Source: an uncultured Saprospiraceae bacterium
Lineage (GTDB): Bacteria; Bacteroidota; Bacteroidia; Chitinophagales; Saprospiraceae
Assembly: GCA_938010785.1 (NCBI GenBank)
Contig: CALLVC010000406.1
Coordinates: forward strand, 1-40,842
Length of the DNA: 40,842 nucleotides
Reading direction: 5' to 3'
In this document: piece after piece, positions 9,082 to 18,460 of the stretch
How the letters are laid out: the number at the start of each line of letters is the position of its first letter
Numbering within the stretch: the stretch's first letter is position 1
Translations under genes and position numbers: made by a program
The notes under the pieces: generated by a model
What the model was told of the DNA's origin: nothing
Seen by the model: only the letters and a program-made list of their open reading frames with translations
The model's database searches: none

Positions 9082-9210
9082 AGTTATGAGTGATGAGTTG
9101 TGAGTGATGAGTTGAGTGATGAATTTATTGATAATCATAACTGATTCTCTTGAAAGGTTTCGTGTAATTGCCTTTCAAGTGGAGTTACTCATCACTCATA
9201 ATTCATAACT
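9082..9210. repeat. Heptamer-based direct and inverted repeat between moxR and the VWA gene
   Basis: The left part (9082-9122) is a period-7 array: AGTTATG, AGTGATG, AGTTGTG, AGTGATG, AGTTGAG. The right part (9187-9210) is an inverted array whose reverse complement reads AGTTATG, AATTATG, AGTGATG, AGT. It overlaps the first base of the moxR stop codon complement. The two halves can pair into a long stem in the intercistronic mRNA. Confidence 0.65.
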
Positions 9211-10097
9211 TATATTTTCAACTGCGCTCTATTTCTTTCTAAAATCTTCATGTCTGCTTGGGTTTTGACTAACACACCCATACCGTCCATAGCGACTAAT
9301 TTTTCAAGACTTTTGTCCTTTTTAAAGGTATTCAAATACTTCAACCAATTTAATAATTCTCTAGTGCTTGGTGCTCTTTCCAAGCCTAAATGTCTTACTT
9401 GGTAAAATAATTGAATTGCTTTTTGCACGATTTCTGCATCTGCACCAGGATAGTGTTTATGCACAATTTCCAACATCATCTCTGGTGAAGGGAAAGAGAT
9501 ATAATGATAAATACAACGCCCTTTAAAAGCAGTTGGTAATTCCTGTTCCCGATTACTCGTAATAACGATAGCAGGCATATCTTCTTCACTCACAGAAATT
9601 TCTTTGCCAGATTCTGGTAATATAAATTTTCTGTGACTTAAAGCATACAGTAAATCATTCGGAAATTCTCTAGGTGCTTTATCAATTTCATCTATTAACA
9701 AAACAGAATTGGGCTTTGAATAAGCTTTTGCGCCTGGTCCCATTAGTACATAATCGTCTAATCGCTCGGTACTTCTTCCGCCTGTACTTAATTTTTTGTC
9801 CAATCCTTTTTCATCTCTCTGGGCGTTTAATACCTCAATCTGAGAATCTCTTAAGTACTTAACGTGGTCAAATTTAGCCACGAATTGCTCCACGGTACTC
9901 TTGGAACCTACGGGATAAACAAACAACTCTATATTATTGTCTTTGGCGAATTGGATAGGTAATTCTGTCTTGCCTGTTCCCGGTTCTCCTTCCATTAATA
10001 AAGGCATTCCAAGCACTCTTGACATATGAAATGCCTGTGCTAATTCTGCGTCACATAAATATTTGTCGGACCCTGTCCACATTGAAGTATTTGCCAT
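9210..10097 (-). CDS. MoxR-family AAA+ ATPase
   Basis: This is a 295-residue single-domain AAA+ ATPase. It shows Walker A GEPGTGKTE (37-45), Walker B LLIDEIDK (133-140, D136 and E137), a sensor-1 Asn in ITSNREQELP (N182) and a candidate arginine finger R194 in FKGRCIYHYI. The layout after Walker B (FPNDLLYALSHRKFILPESG) is the MoxR/CoxD pattern. These ATPases form hexamers that act with a VWA protein to mature or activate another complex. The partner VWA gene follows on the same strand. The start at 10097 gives a complete N-terminus for the family. No specific client can be named. Confidence 0.88.
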   Translation of the reverse strand: MANTSMWTGSDKYLCDAELAQAFHMSRVLGMPLLMEGEPGTGKTELPIQFAKDNNIELFVYPVGSKSTVEQFVAKFDHVKYLRDSQIEVLNAQRDEKGLDKKLSTGGRSTERLDDYVLMGPGAKAYSKPNSVLLIDEIDKAPREFPNDLLYALSHRKFILPESGKEISVSEEDMPAIVITSNREQELPTAFKGRCIYHYISFPSPEMMLEIVHKHYPGADAEIVQKAIQLFYQVRHLGLERAPSTRELLNWLKYLNTFKKDKSLEKLVAMDGMGVLVKTQADMKILERNRAQLKI

Positions 10098-10235
10098 TCT
10101 ATCAGTATTTAATTTTAAATTATGTGCTAACTAAAAGCGAAAATTCGCTAATTTAAGGCTACTTTACGGTTATACCTAATAAATTAGTATTTGATTCCTA
10201 ATTTTGCGATATTTAGTTGGCCCTAATCCAATAAA
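10098..10235. other. Short leader region upstream of moxR
   Basis: The region is AT-rich. It has a small inverted repeat near 10134-10149 (AGCGAA, two bases, TTCGCT) about 40 bp before the moxR start. I see no full TAnnTTTG box. The rest shows nothing recognisable. Confidence 0.35.
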
Positions 10236-10439
10236 TCATTTTTCTTTGTAATATTCCTCTTCGTATGCTGAATCATCTTCTGCATAGTAATCATCTGTTA
10301 CAAGATGAAAATCGAAAATTAGCCCTTGATTTTTTTTCAATCGACCATCCCAAACGAATTCTTTGATTTTATGACCTTTTGGGTAAGGGTTCCCTTTGAA
10401 GAATATTCTTTTTTTTAATTTATCAAAATAAGTAGTAAC
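10236..10439 (-). pseudogene. Probable gene remnant: 67 open codons without a start
   Basis: Directly after the stop of the ModF-like gene the minus strand reads TAG GTT TAG and then stays open for 67 codons, ending in TGA at 10236-10238. The translation looks protein-like: a basic, aromatic first half (KRIFFKGNPYPKGHKIKEFV, then WDGRL), a beta-like GLIFDFHLVTDD and an acidic tail rich in Y, E and D. There is no ATG or GTG, and only one TTG, at codon 34. It therefore looks like the 3' end of a lost gene, or a small gene with an unusual start. I do not recognise the family. The frame is the same as the upstream ATPase, which may be chance. Confidence 0.4.
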
Positions 10440-10445
10440 CTAAAC

Positions 10446-11999
10446 CTACAATACAAACCGCTTCCCAACAATCTCAGGTATCTCCCGCTCATAATGCGTA
10501 ATAAAAACAAGCGTATGTTGCTCACTTAAAATACTATTCAACAAAACTTTAGCTTTTTCAATTGTAGCTAAATCAAAACCTTGAAATGGTTCATCCAACA
10601 AAATTAATGGTGGATTTTTGATTAAGGCTCTAATTAATAACAAAATTCGTTGCTCCCCAGTTGATAATTTCTGGAAAAAGCGCTCCTTTAAACCCAAAAT
10701 TCCAAAATATTCCATCATTAAATCAACTAAGGCTTGTTCTTGCTGGGTAGGTTGTCGTTTGAGGTAAACATGGTCAAATAAACCTGTGATAATTGCTTGC
10801 TCGGCTGTTAATTTAGCATTGAAAAAATAATGTAATTCTGAAGAAGTGAAGCCTGTTCTTTTTTTGATGTCCCAGATATTCTGACCCACGCCTCTTTTTT
10901 GGTCAAATAAATGAATGTCATTAGCATAGGCTTGTGGATGGTCTCCAAATAATAAGGAAAGTAGGGTAGACTTGCCAGAACCGTTGGCGCCAAAGAGTGC
11001 CCATTTTTCTCCGGGCTTAACGGACCAATTAATGGTATCTAAAATCTTCTTGCCAAAATAGGCTACAGAAGTATTTTTTAAAGAAAATATATAATCCCAT
11101 TCAGCTAAGTTATTTGGTTGTTCAAAAAACGGCTTTAATTTTTTCAGGATATCTGCTTGATTTTTTTGGTCAGAATCGGCTTTGGCATTGGCTAATTCTT
11201 TAGGCGATAGGATAGAGAAATGTTTGCCATAAGGGGCAAGTGGTTTAGTTTTTTGGGCTTCGAAATCAGATTTTCTGACGATTCCTTCATATTTAATTTG
11301 GAAATTTTCTAGTTCTAATTCACGGGAAATACACTTGGGTAAAACGTCATATTGTCCTGCAAGAATCAATTGAATGTCTTGGTTTTCTACCAAATCATCC
11401 AGCAAATCATTGAATTCTGTCCTGCTTTTGGCATCTAAGCCCATGTAGGGATTGTCAATGATTAATAGTTTTGGTTGTTGAAGGATAGCACTGGTAATCA
11501 ATAGTTTGCGAGATTGTCCACTTGATAATTTTATACGCTCTAAATCTTGTAAGTCAAAGACACCTGTTCGTTTGATTAAATCTACATGTGCCTTTTCGTA
11601 TTCCGAATAGCCTGCTTCCATTAAATATTCCCAAACGGTTACGGTACCATCTGCTGCAAAAGAATTAAATCGTTGAGAATAGAAAAAAGAATGGGGGTCA
11701 AAGGCTCTAGAGTCATCTTTAAAAGAGACGACTTTAATACATTTCCTTTTCAGTTCATAAGTAGATTTAATTTCAGGATGATTGGCTTCAAGCCAAGGGT
11801 AAGAGAGTTTGCCCTTAGTAAGATAATACTTGCCAGCCAAAGCTTGTACTAAACTTGTTTTGCCTGAACCAATTTTACCCGTGATAATCCAATTTTCTCC
11901 TTGTTCGACGGTCCAATTTAGTTCATCAAAAAATGATTTTTGAGCATGTGAGAAGGCAATATTTTCTAATTTTAAGTACGGAATCATATTGTTTAACAT
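10446..11999 (-). CDS. modF: ModF-like protein with two ABC ATPase domains
   Basis: The protein has 517 residues: two ABC ATPase domains and no membrane segment. Domain 1 has Walker A GKIGSGKT (41-48), signature LSSGQ (158-162) and Walker B LLIIDNP. Domain 2 has Walker A GANGSGKS (337-344), signature LSTGEQ (445-450), Walker B LILLDEP with E470, and an H-loop ITHYE. The stretch DHPQAYANDIHLFDQKRG, followed by GQNIWDIKK, closely resembles E. coli ModF. The function of ModF (PhrA) is poorly known; it lies beside the molybdate transporter genes in E. coli, but no mod gene is present here. Domain 1 has Asn (N183) for the catalytic Glu and Gln (Q216) for the H-loop His, so it is probably a degenerate site. 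An alternative start is ATG 11987. Confidence 0.8.
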   Translation of the reverse strand: MLNNMIPYLKLENIAFSHAQKSFFDELNWTVEQGENWIITGKIGSGKTSLVQALAGKYYLTKGKLSYPWLEANHPEIKSTYELKRKCIKVVSFKDDSRAFDPHSFFYSQRFNSFAADGTVTVWEYLMEAGYSEYEKAHVDLIKRTGVFDLQDLERIKLSSGQSRKLLITSAILQQPKLLIIDNPYMGLDAKSRTEFNDLLDDLVENQDIQLILAGQYDVLPKCISRELELENFQIKYEGIVRKSDFEAQKTKPLAPYGKHFSILSPKELANAKADSDQKNQADILKKLKPFFEQPNNLAEWDYIFSLKNTSVAYFGKKILDTINWSVKPGEKWALFGANGSGKSTLLSLLFGDHPQAYANDIHLFDQKRGVGQNIWDIKKRTGFTSSELHYFFNAKLTAEQAIITGLFDHVYLKRQPTQQEQALVDLMMEYFGILGLKERFFQKLSTGEQRILLLIRALIKNPPLILLDEPFQGFDLATIEKAKVLLNSILSEQHTLVFITHYEREIPEIVGKRFVL

Positions 12000-12055
12000 T
12001 AAAAAAAACAGTTATGTAAACTACTGGCATTTTTAACTAGGTCTGAAATGTGGAA

Positions 12056-12087
12056 CAAAGGTATTGTAATCTATCTTCACTTGTGAA
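12056..12087. promoter_or_regulatory. Divergent regulatory region: -7 box for the ATPase gene and a small palindrome
   Basis: On the minus strand TACCTTTG (12063-12056) matches TAnnTTTG and would start a transcript with a leader of about 50 nt for the ModF-like gene. Next to it TTCAC-TT-GTGAA (12076-12087) is a 5-bp-arm palindrome between the two divergent genes, possibly an operator. No regulator is known. Confidence 0.45.
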
Positions 12088-12121
12088 ATATGCTATTTAC
12101 ACCATCAACCGAAAATCAATC

Positions 12122-15100
12122 ATGGCAAGACACACTACAAAATTCGTAATTTTCCTATTTTTTCTATTAGGACGATCCCCGTTATTTGCCCAATCCATCC
12201 AAAATGCTGAGTCGCTTGCAGAAGCGCCAAAATATCAAAAAATTTCGCAAGAATCTTTAAATAAAGAAATAATTGTGGAGAATTTGATTCGAGGTCAAAA
12301 ATATGCCCTGCAATTTTTGATTGAAAATGCGGAAAGCTGTTTGCCTATTGCAAAAATGGACATTCCTTATGAAGTAGGTAGAGAGACGTCCGAGCAATTT
12401 ATTTTGGATTTTGTAGCGACAAAGGCTACTGAAAAAATATCCTTAAAGACCCCATGTGTTGACAATCCTGTCAATAGTTATTATGGTGCTATTCAATGTA
12501 CCACCTGTCCTAATAACGCAGCAGTTGCTAGAGGTCCAGTAATTCAAGCTACATCAGGTCAAAGTGCAGACTATCTTATAAAAGATGTATTTGTAGCTGG
12601 AGGATGTTATGATGTGGATAATATTGAATTTGTTGGTCCAGATATTGCACGAGGTGTATTTTCACAAGGAGATGTAGTTGGATTGACAGACGGAATTATT
12701 CTTGCAACTGGAGATGTAAGTAAATGTAGCGGACCTAATACAATGACTAGCACTACTACCGAATTTTCAGGAAATGATGGAGATGACGATTTGAATACCT
12801 TGTTAAGAATTATTGGGTCTCAATTAAGAACAACTAGAGATGTATCGGTTATAGAGTTCGATTTTACTCCGACCTCAGATAAAGTAAGTTTTGAATATGT
12901 GTGGGCATCAGAAGAATATTGTGATTATTCAAATTCTTCCTATAATGATGTTTTTGGATTCTTTGTTAGTGGACCTGGTATTGACGGTCCATTTTCGAAT
13001 GATGGAATAAACATAGCCACTATTCCTGGAACAAACGACTATGTATCTATTAATAATATTAATTGGAAAAATAATAGACCTTTATATAATAACAATACTC
13101 CAGGACTACAGGCTTTAACAGGTGGATGTGCGTTCGGTGAAATATTTGCTGCTGCTGTCGCCAAAAGCGAATTAGAATACGATGGATTTACCAATGTTTT
13201 TACAGCCACTGTAGATGTAATTCCTTGTGAAACTTACCATATTAAATTAGCACTTGGAGATGTAGGGGACAAAAAATTTGATTCCGCTGTTTTTCTAGGG
13301 GCTAATAGTTTTAAGTTAGGAGACCCTGCTGAATTGTCTACTGAAATTCCTAATGCCTCTTTTCCTGATAGCAATTTAGTTTACGAATCTTGCCAAGAGT
13401 CTTTCTTCGTTTTTAAACGAACAGAAGATAGTGATAGAACGAAACGGCAAATTGTTCCATTTAATATTTCCCCAACTAGTACGGCAACTGCTAATGTTGA
13501 TTACTCTGCCATCCCTTCTCCTGTAATTATTCCAGTAGGACAAGATAGTATTAAAGTTCCTGTAACCGTTTTTGATGATGGTATAGCAGAGGGCCCAGAA
13601 TCTATTGTTTTTGAATTAGAATCTGCTTGTACTTGTGAAGGCATAATGACGGAATTAATTATTGTAGAACCAGAAGAACCAATTGTTAATTTTGATGAAT
13701 TAGCCACCTGCCCAGGCGGTTCCGTGGATATAAGCCCTCAGATAGAAGGTGGTGTTGGTGATTTTACTTATGAATGGTCGACCGACGAAACAACTTCTAC
13801 TATATCCGCTCAAATTGATGAACCTACGACCTATTTTGTCACCGTAACGGATGAGTGTGGCATTTCTTCAATGGGACAAATCGAAGTGACTATTGACGAA
13901 CAAGTTGCTAAAATGTCTGGCGATGTATTGATTTGTAATGATGAAGCTACTAGTCAAATTGAAGTCAATTTTACTGGAAGTGGTCCCTATTCTTTGGAAT
14001 ATGAATTTAATGGAGAAACGCGAAATATTTCTAATATTAATGAAGCAAATTTCCAGTTACCAGAAGTAGAAGCTGGAATTTATGAAGCGATTGCCATGAC
14101 TTCGAGTGGTTGTGTTGGAACAGGAGAGGGAACCGCTGAAATAGTTACAACTGAAGTCAATATTGAATACAAAGCAAGTAACCCTAAATGTCATAAATCT
14201 ACGGATGGATTTATTGAATTGACAATGGATACGGATAATGGAACTTATCAATACCTATGGGGAAATGGAGCAAATGAGAATAAATTGGAAAATTTGGAAG
14301 AAGGCGATTTTGAGGTTACCGTAACCAATGAGCTAGGATGTGAATCAGTAGAAATGTTTACGATTACTAAACCTGATAAATTGGAGGCTACAATTATACC
14401 CAATGGTCTTGCTAATTGTTATAATCCCAATGCTGGAAGTATTGATTTAGAAGTAGAGGGAGGAACCCCTGGCTATGCTTACGCATGGTCAAATGGGGTA
14501 GGTACTATGCAAAACCCAACGGACTTAGAAGGGGGAACTTACTCAGTGGTTGTGACAGATTTAAATGGTTGTGAGGCAACTTTGACGACAGAAATTATGG
14601 CAGACTTGGAAGAACCTTTAGCGGACATTCAAGTGGATGATATTATTAGTTGTCGAAATGATAAATTGACCTTGACTGCCATAGGAACAAGTAGAGGATT
14701 TAATTTTAAATATCAATGGAATACAGAAGATGGTCGAATAGAAAGGTTTGAATCTCGATTAGAACCTGTAGTGACTCAAGAGGGAACATATACACTAGAA
14801 GTGCTTAATGAAACGAATGGCTGTACGACTACAGCCACTGCCTTTGTCAAAGAAGATACAGAACAACCAGCTATAGAATTGAATGACCCCATGGAGTTAA
14901 ACTGCCAGATTGAAACGCAAAATTTGGTAGGGGTTATCATGGAAGAAATGGTAGATTATACCTTAGAATGGTCAAGTGATAATGGAAACTTTTTAACAGA
15001 CACAGATATTTTAGAACCAGAGATTGATGTCGCAGGAGAATATACTTTGTTGGTTACCAATAATATCAATGGCTGTATGATTGAAAAAAGTGTAGTCGTA

Positions 15101-16900
15101 ACACAGAATATAGTTGAACCACAATTTTTGATTGTAGACCCTAAAACGCTTACCTGTGATAGGAAAGCAGTGTCGATTAAAACAGAATTAACCACACCTG
15201 AAAAAGACTATCAGATTGTGTGGGAGACAATAGAAGGTAATTTTCTGGAAAATAGAAATACGTTGAATCCATCTGTTGATGAACCGGGTATTTATAATTT
15301 AAAAATTACGGATACGGAGAATTTCTGTGAAGCAGATGCCCAAGTAAATATTTTAATTGACACCTTGACACCTAAAATAGAAGCAGGAGCAACAGCGGTC
15401 TTTACATGTGATATTAGTCAAATGGATTTAAATGGTACGGTTGCTGATAATCGCGATTATGACTTCGAATGGACTACGGAGGATGGCGTCATTTTATCTG
15501 GAGAAAATTCCTTGACTCCTTCAATTAACGAAGCTGGTACCTATCAAATATTTGTGAAAGATGAGGTAAATGGGTGCGAAGCAATTGATATGGTTGTGAT
15601 TACCGATGATACAAATCGACCTCAGGTAGTAATCGAAACTTCTCCTTCTATCACTTGTGAGAATCAAACGGTTCAACTGGATGCTTCTAATTCTACCCAA
15701 GGAGGGAGTATTAATTATAGATGGGAAACATTTGATGGAGATATTGTAGATGCGACTAATCCAATTAATCCCATTATGGGGTCGGCAGGTACTTATTTAT
15801 TATTTGTAGTTGACCAAACGAATGGATGTGAAGGTAAAGGAACTGTAAAAGTCGGAATCGATACAATTTCTCCAATTGCAATAGTGGCGGCAGCAGATGT
15901 ATTTAATTGTAAATCAGAAAAGGTAGAAATTGATGGTTCGGCATCTAGTACGGGTAGTAATTTTCAGTATAATTGGAGTACCGTGGATGGGGATATAATT
16001 TCCAATACCAATGTTGTTTCTCCTGCCGTTAGTTCTGCTGGAACTTATACGCTTGAAATAATAAATATGGATAATGGTTGTACGGCAGAAACTTCGCTAA
16101 TCATTATTGATGAAAAACCAACTGAAGTGGATATGGCTTTAAATCAGCCATTATGTTTTGGAGATAAAGGGCAAGCTAATGTCATGCAAGTAGTAGGTGG
16201 GGTAGGACCTTATACCTATTCTATTGATGGTGGAAATCGGTTTAATACGGAAGCTGGTTTTAGTTATTTAAATCCAGGGTCTTACAATGTGGTTGTCAAA
16301 GATGCCAATGATTGCGAATTAGAAGAAATTATAGAAATTATTGAACCAGATGAGGTATTTGTCGATTTAGGATTGCAGCAAGAAATTGGTTTGGGAGATT
16401 CTACTAATTTAGAGGCTATAACAAATATTCCTGCTGGTCAAGTTGCCGAGATAATGTGGTCTCCTGCCACTGGATTGAGTTGTGATGATTGTTTAAATCC
16501 GATGGCTAAGCCTTTTCAAAGTGTAGATTATGAGGTAACGGTTATCGACCAAAATGGCTGTGAAGCTAATTCTAGTGTTCGATTAATTGTTGACCAAACG
16601 CCGCATATCTTTGTGCCTAATATTTTCAACCCAACTGATAGCCAAGCAGGTAATGACCGATTTACTATCTTTTCGAAGCAAGGAATGGTTAACCAAATTA
16701 TTACTTTAGAAGTATATAATAGATGGGGAGAAACAGTTTTCCAAAGAAAGAACTTTTCTCCTAATGACCCTTCTTTAGGATGGGATGGAAGCTTTAATAG
16801 AAAACCATTAAGACCTGCTGTTTTTGTTTATCGAGCAGAATTGGAAATGATAGATGGTCGAAAGGTGCAAATAAAAGGAGATTTTACTTTAATGAATTAA
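12122..16900 (+). CDS. Giant T9SS type B cell-surface protein with anchor-L, Ig-like and SprB-type repeats
   Basis: The protein has 1592 residues from ATG 12122. I prefer this over the GTG at 12050 because a signal peptide starts here (RHTTKFVIFLFFLLG, ending LFAQ) and the upstream part covers a promoter. Residues about 120-400 resemble the choice-of-anchor L domain (FEYVWASEEYCDY, FGFFVSGPG). A Calx-beta-like module follows (about 420-505), then Ig/PKD and SprB-type repeats. Six consecutive repeats of about 83 residues (DNA about 14629-16120) share the layout Cys, then W-x-x-x-x-G, then P, then G-x-Y, then GC. The last 100 residues (IFVPNIFNPTD ... YNRWGETVFQR) are the gliding-motility-associated C-terminal domain, the T9SS type B signal. 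It is probably a large surface adhesin. Its partner and ligand are unknown. Confidence 0.9.
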   Translation: MARHTTKFVIFLFFLLGRSPLFAQSIQNAESLAEAPKYQKISQESLNKEIIVENLIRGQKYALQFLIENAESCLPIAKMDIPYEVGRETSEQFILDFVATKATEKISLKTPCVDNPVNSYYGAIQCTTCPNNAAVARGPVIQATSGQSADYLIKDVFVAGGCYDVDNIEFVGPDIARGVFSQGDVVGLTDGIILATGDVSKCSGPNTMTSTTTEFSGNDGDDDLNTLLRIIGSQLRTTRDVSVIEFDFTPTSDKVSFEYVWASEEYCDYSNSSYNDVFGFFVSGPGIDGPFSNDGINIATIPGTNDYVSINNINWKNNRPLYNNNTPGLQALTGGCAFGEIFAAAVAKSELEYDGFTNVFTATVDVIPCETYHIKLALGDVGDKKFDSAVFLGANSFKLGDPAELSTEIPNASFPDSNLVYESCQESFFVFKRTEDSDRTKRQIVPFNISPTSTATANVDYSAIPSPVIIPVGQDSIKVPVTVFDDGIAEGPESIVFELESACTCEGIMTELIIVEPEEPIVNFDELATCPGGSVDISPQIEGGVGDFTYEWSTDETTSTISAQIDEPTTYFVTVTDECGISSMGQIEVTIDEQVAKMSGDVLICNDEATSQIEVNFTGSGPYSLEYEFNGETRNISNINEANFQLPEVEAGIYEAIAMTSSGCVGTGEGTAEIVTTEVNIEYKASNPKCHKSTDGFIELTMDTDNGTYQYLWGNGANENKLENLEEGDFEVTVTNELGCESVEMFTITKPDKLEATIIPNGLANCYNPNAGSIDLEVEGGTPGYAYAWSNGVGTMQNPTDLEGGTYSVVVTDLNGCEATLTTEIMADLEEPLADIQVDDIISCRNDKLTLTAIGTSRGFNFKYQWNTEDGRIERFESRLEPVVTQEGTYTLEVLNETNGCTTTATAFVKEDTEQPAIELNDPMELNCQIETQNLVGVIMEEMVDYTLEWSSDNGNFLTDTDILEPEIDVAGEYTLLVTNNINGCMIEKSVVVTQNIVEPQFLIVDPKTLTCDRKAVSIKTELTTPEKDYQIVWETIEGNFLENRNTLNPSVDEPGIYNLKITDTENFCEADAQVNILIDTLTPKIEAGATAVFTCDISQMDLNGTVADNRDYDFEWTTEDGVILSGENSLTPSINEAGTYQIFVKDEVNGCEAIDMVVITDDTNRPQVVIETSPSITCENQTVQLDASNSTQGGSINYRWETFDGDIVDATNPINPIMGSAGTYLLFVVDQTNGCEGKGTVKVGIDTISPIAIVAAADVFNCKSEKVEIDGSASSTGSNFQYNWSTVDGDIISNTNVVSPAVSSAGTYTLEIINMDNGCTAETSLIIIDEKPTEVDMALNQPLCFGDKGQANVMQVVGGVGPYTYSIDGGNRFNTEAGFSYLNPGSYNVVVKDANDCELEEIIEIIEPDEVFVDLGLQQEIGLGDSTNLEAITNIPAGQVAEIMWSPATGLSCDDCLNPMAKPFQSVDYEVTVIDQNGCEANSSVRLIVDQTPHIFVPNIFNPTDSQAGNDRFTIFSKQGMVNQIITLEVYNRWGETVFQRKNFSPNDPSLGWDGSFNRKPLRPAVFVYRAELEMIDGRKVQIKGDFTLMN

Positions 16901-16940
16901 AAGAAAGTATTTCACAAGAAATAGCATATTTTATCCAAGA

Positions 16941-16975
16941 GGAAGGCGCTACTCATGTTAGTGACTTCCTTTTTT
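16941..16975 (+). terminator. Intrinsic terminator of the giant surface protein gene
   Basis: An 11-bp stem (16941-16951 with 16959-16969, one mismatch and one wobble) with a 7-nt loop is followed by six T. It lies 40 bp after the stop codon. The rest of the gap to 17124 is AT-rich and shows nothing further. Confidence 0.75.
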
Positions 16976-17124
16976 GATTTTATAATGACTTTAATTTTTA
17001 ATCTTTTACAGAATAGCTGTTGTTTAGTATTTTTTTCGGAAGTTTGTGAAAGGATTTATGTGTTTTTCGCATAGAAACTACCTTCATGATAAATCATTAA
17101 TCAAGTAAAAATTAAATACCCAAC

Positions 17125-18447
17125 ATGCGTTTTAGTCTAAGTTTAATAGCTCTTTTTTTAATATCTCTAGTCGGTTGTTTTACCATTCCAAATCAATTTA
17201 CTGGTTTAGCTCCAGGCTACTGGAGAGCAACCCTTGATATTCGGCCAACTTCTTTTGATGCTGACGGTGGTAAAATCAAAAATATGCCTGCTGATTTTGA
17301 AGAAGCTTCCGATGGGTCTTTACCTTTTACCTTTGAAGTAATCTATGAAAACGAAAATGAATTTCACATCGATGTTATTAATGGAGATGAACGGATTAGA
17401 GTGGCAAAAGAGGATATTTATATTGGCTTGGACCGAAAAGTTGGTAAAGATACTTTCTTGATAAAATTTCCCATTTACGAGTCTTACATTAAAGGATTGT
17501 TTGAAAGTAGAGTGATGGAAGGAGAATGGGTGGTTACTAATCGAGAAAATTACCGAATCCCTTTTGTCGCTAAATATGGAAAGAAACACCGATTTACCCA
17601 ACTGAAAAAAGCACCCAAAATTGATGTTTCTGGAAAATGGGAAGTACATTTTCAAGGAGCCGACGACCCAGATGATATTTTTACGGGAATCGGAGAATTT
17701 AAACAAGAAGGAAACGAATTAAGGGGCACTTTTAGAACAGAAACGGGAGATTACCGATATTTAGAAGGAACTGTTCAAGCAGATAAATTATACCTATCTG
17801 TTTTTGATGGAGCTCATGCTTTTCTCTTCGAAGCAAAGATATTAGAGGATAATACGATGATAGGTTCTTTTCGTTCAGGTAAACATTATCTCGCGACTTG
17901 GGAAGCCAAAAAGAATGATAATTTTGAATTGACAGACCCAAATGAGTTGACCTTTTTAAAAGAAGGGTATGATAAAATGGCTTTTTCTTTTCCTAACCCT
18001 GAAGGTAAAATGATTTCTTTAGACGATGAAGCCTACAAAGGAAAGGCTAAAATTGTTCAAATCTTTGGTACTTGGTGTCCCAACTGTCGAGAGGAGACTA
18101 CATTTTTAGTAGATTATTTTAAGAAAAATCCCAATCCTAATATTGAAGTTATTGCGCTGGCCTTCGAAAAACGAAAAGATAAAGCGATGGCTAATGCTGC
18201 CATTAAACGCTACAAAGAAAAATTCGGAATAGATTATGAAATGGTGGTAGCAGGGTATTCTGATAAAGTAGAAGCAGCCAAATCGCTACCAATGTTAAAT
18301 CATATTTTATCCTATCCGACCATGATTTTTATTGATAAAAATGACCAAGTGGTGAAAATTCATACTGGATTTAATGGAACTGCCACTAGTAAATATGATG
18401 AGTTTATAGCAGATTTTGAGAAGACCATCAAGGAAATAGCTTTGTAA
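17125..18447 (+). CDS. TlpA/ResA-like thioredoxin-fold lipoprotein
   Basis: This is a 440-residue lipoprotein. The lipobox LVGC places the lipidated Cys at residue 18. Residues about 25-280 form a beta-rich N-terminal part with a repeated G-x-W/F pattern (SGKWEVHF, GTFRTETGDY) that I do not recognise. The C-terminal 150 residues are a thioredoxin fold of the TlpA/ResA type: FGTWCPNC holds the redox pair C318 and C321, and SYPTMIFIDKN contains the cis-Pro. Such proteins act as membrane-anchored thiol reductases in the periplasm, for example in cytochrome c maturation or stress repair. No cytochrome gene is nearby, so the target is open. A strong terminator follows. Confidence 0.87.
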   Translation: MRFSLSLIALFLISLVGCFTIPNQFTGLAPGYWRATLDIRPTSFDADGGKIKNMPADFEEASDGSLPFTFEVIYENENEFHIDVINGDERIRVAKEDIYIGLDRKVGKDTFLIKFPIYESYIKGLFESRVMEGEWVVTNRENYRIPFVAKYGKKHRFTQLKKAPKIDVSGKWEVHFQGADDPDDIFTGIGEFKQEGNELRGTFRTETGDYRYLEGTVQADKLYLSVFDGAHAFLFEAKILEDNTMIGSFRSGKHYLATWEAKKNDNFELTDPNELTFLKEGYDKMAFSFPNPEGKMISLDDEAYKGKAKIVQIFGTWCPNCREETTFLVDYFKKNPNPNIEVIALAFEKRKDKAMANAAIKRYKEKFGIDYEMVVAGYSDKVEAAKSLPMLNHILSYPTMIFIDKNDQVVKIHTGFNGTATSKYDEFIADFEKTIKEIAL

Positions 18448-18460
18448 GTATATTAATGCC

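Noticed and set aside
12050-12121. GTG start at 12050 for the giant surface protein
   Set aside because: It would put 24 residues before the signal peptide and overlaps a promoter box for the divergent gene.
14629-16120. DNA-level tandem repeat in the giant protein gene
   Set aside because: The repeats are visible only at protein level; nucleotide identity between units is low, so it is not a DNA satellite.
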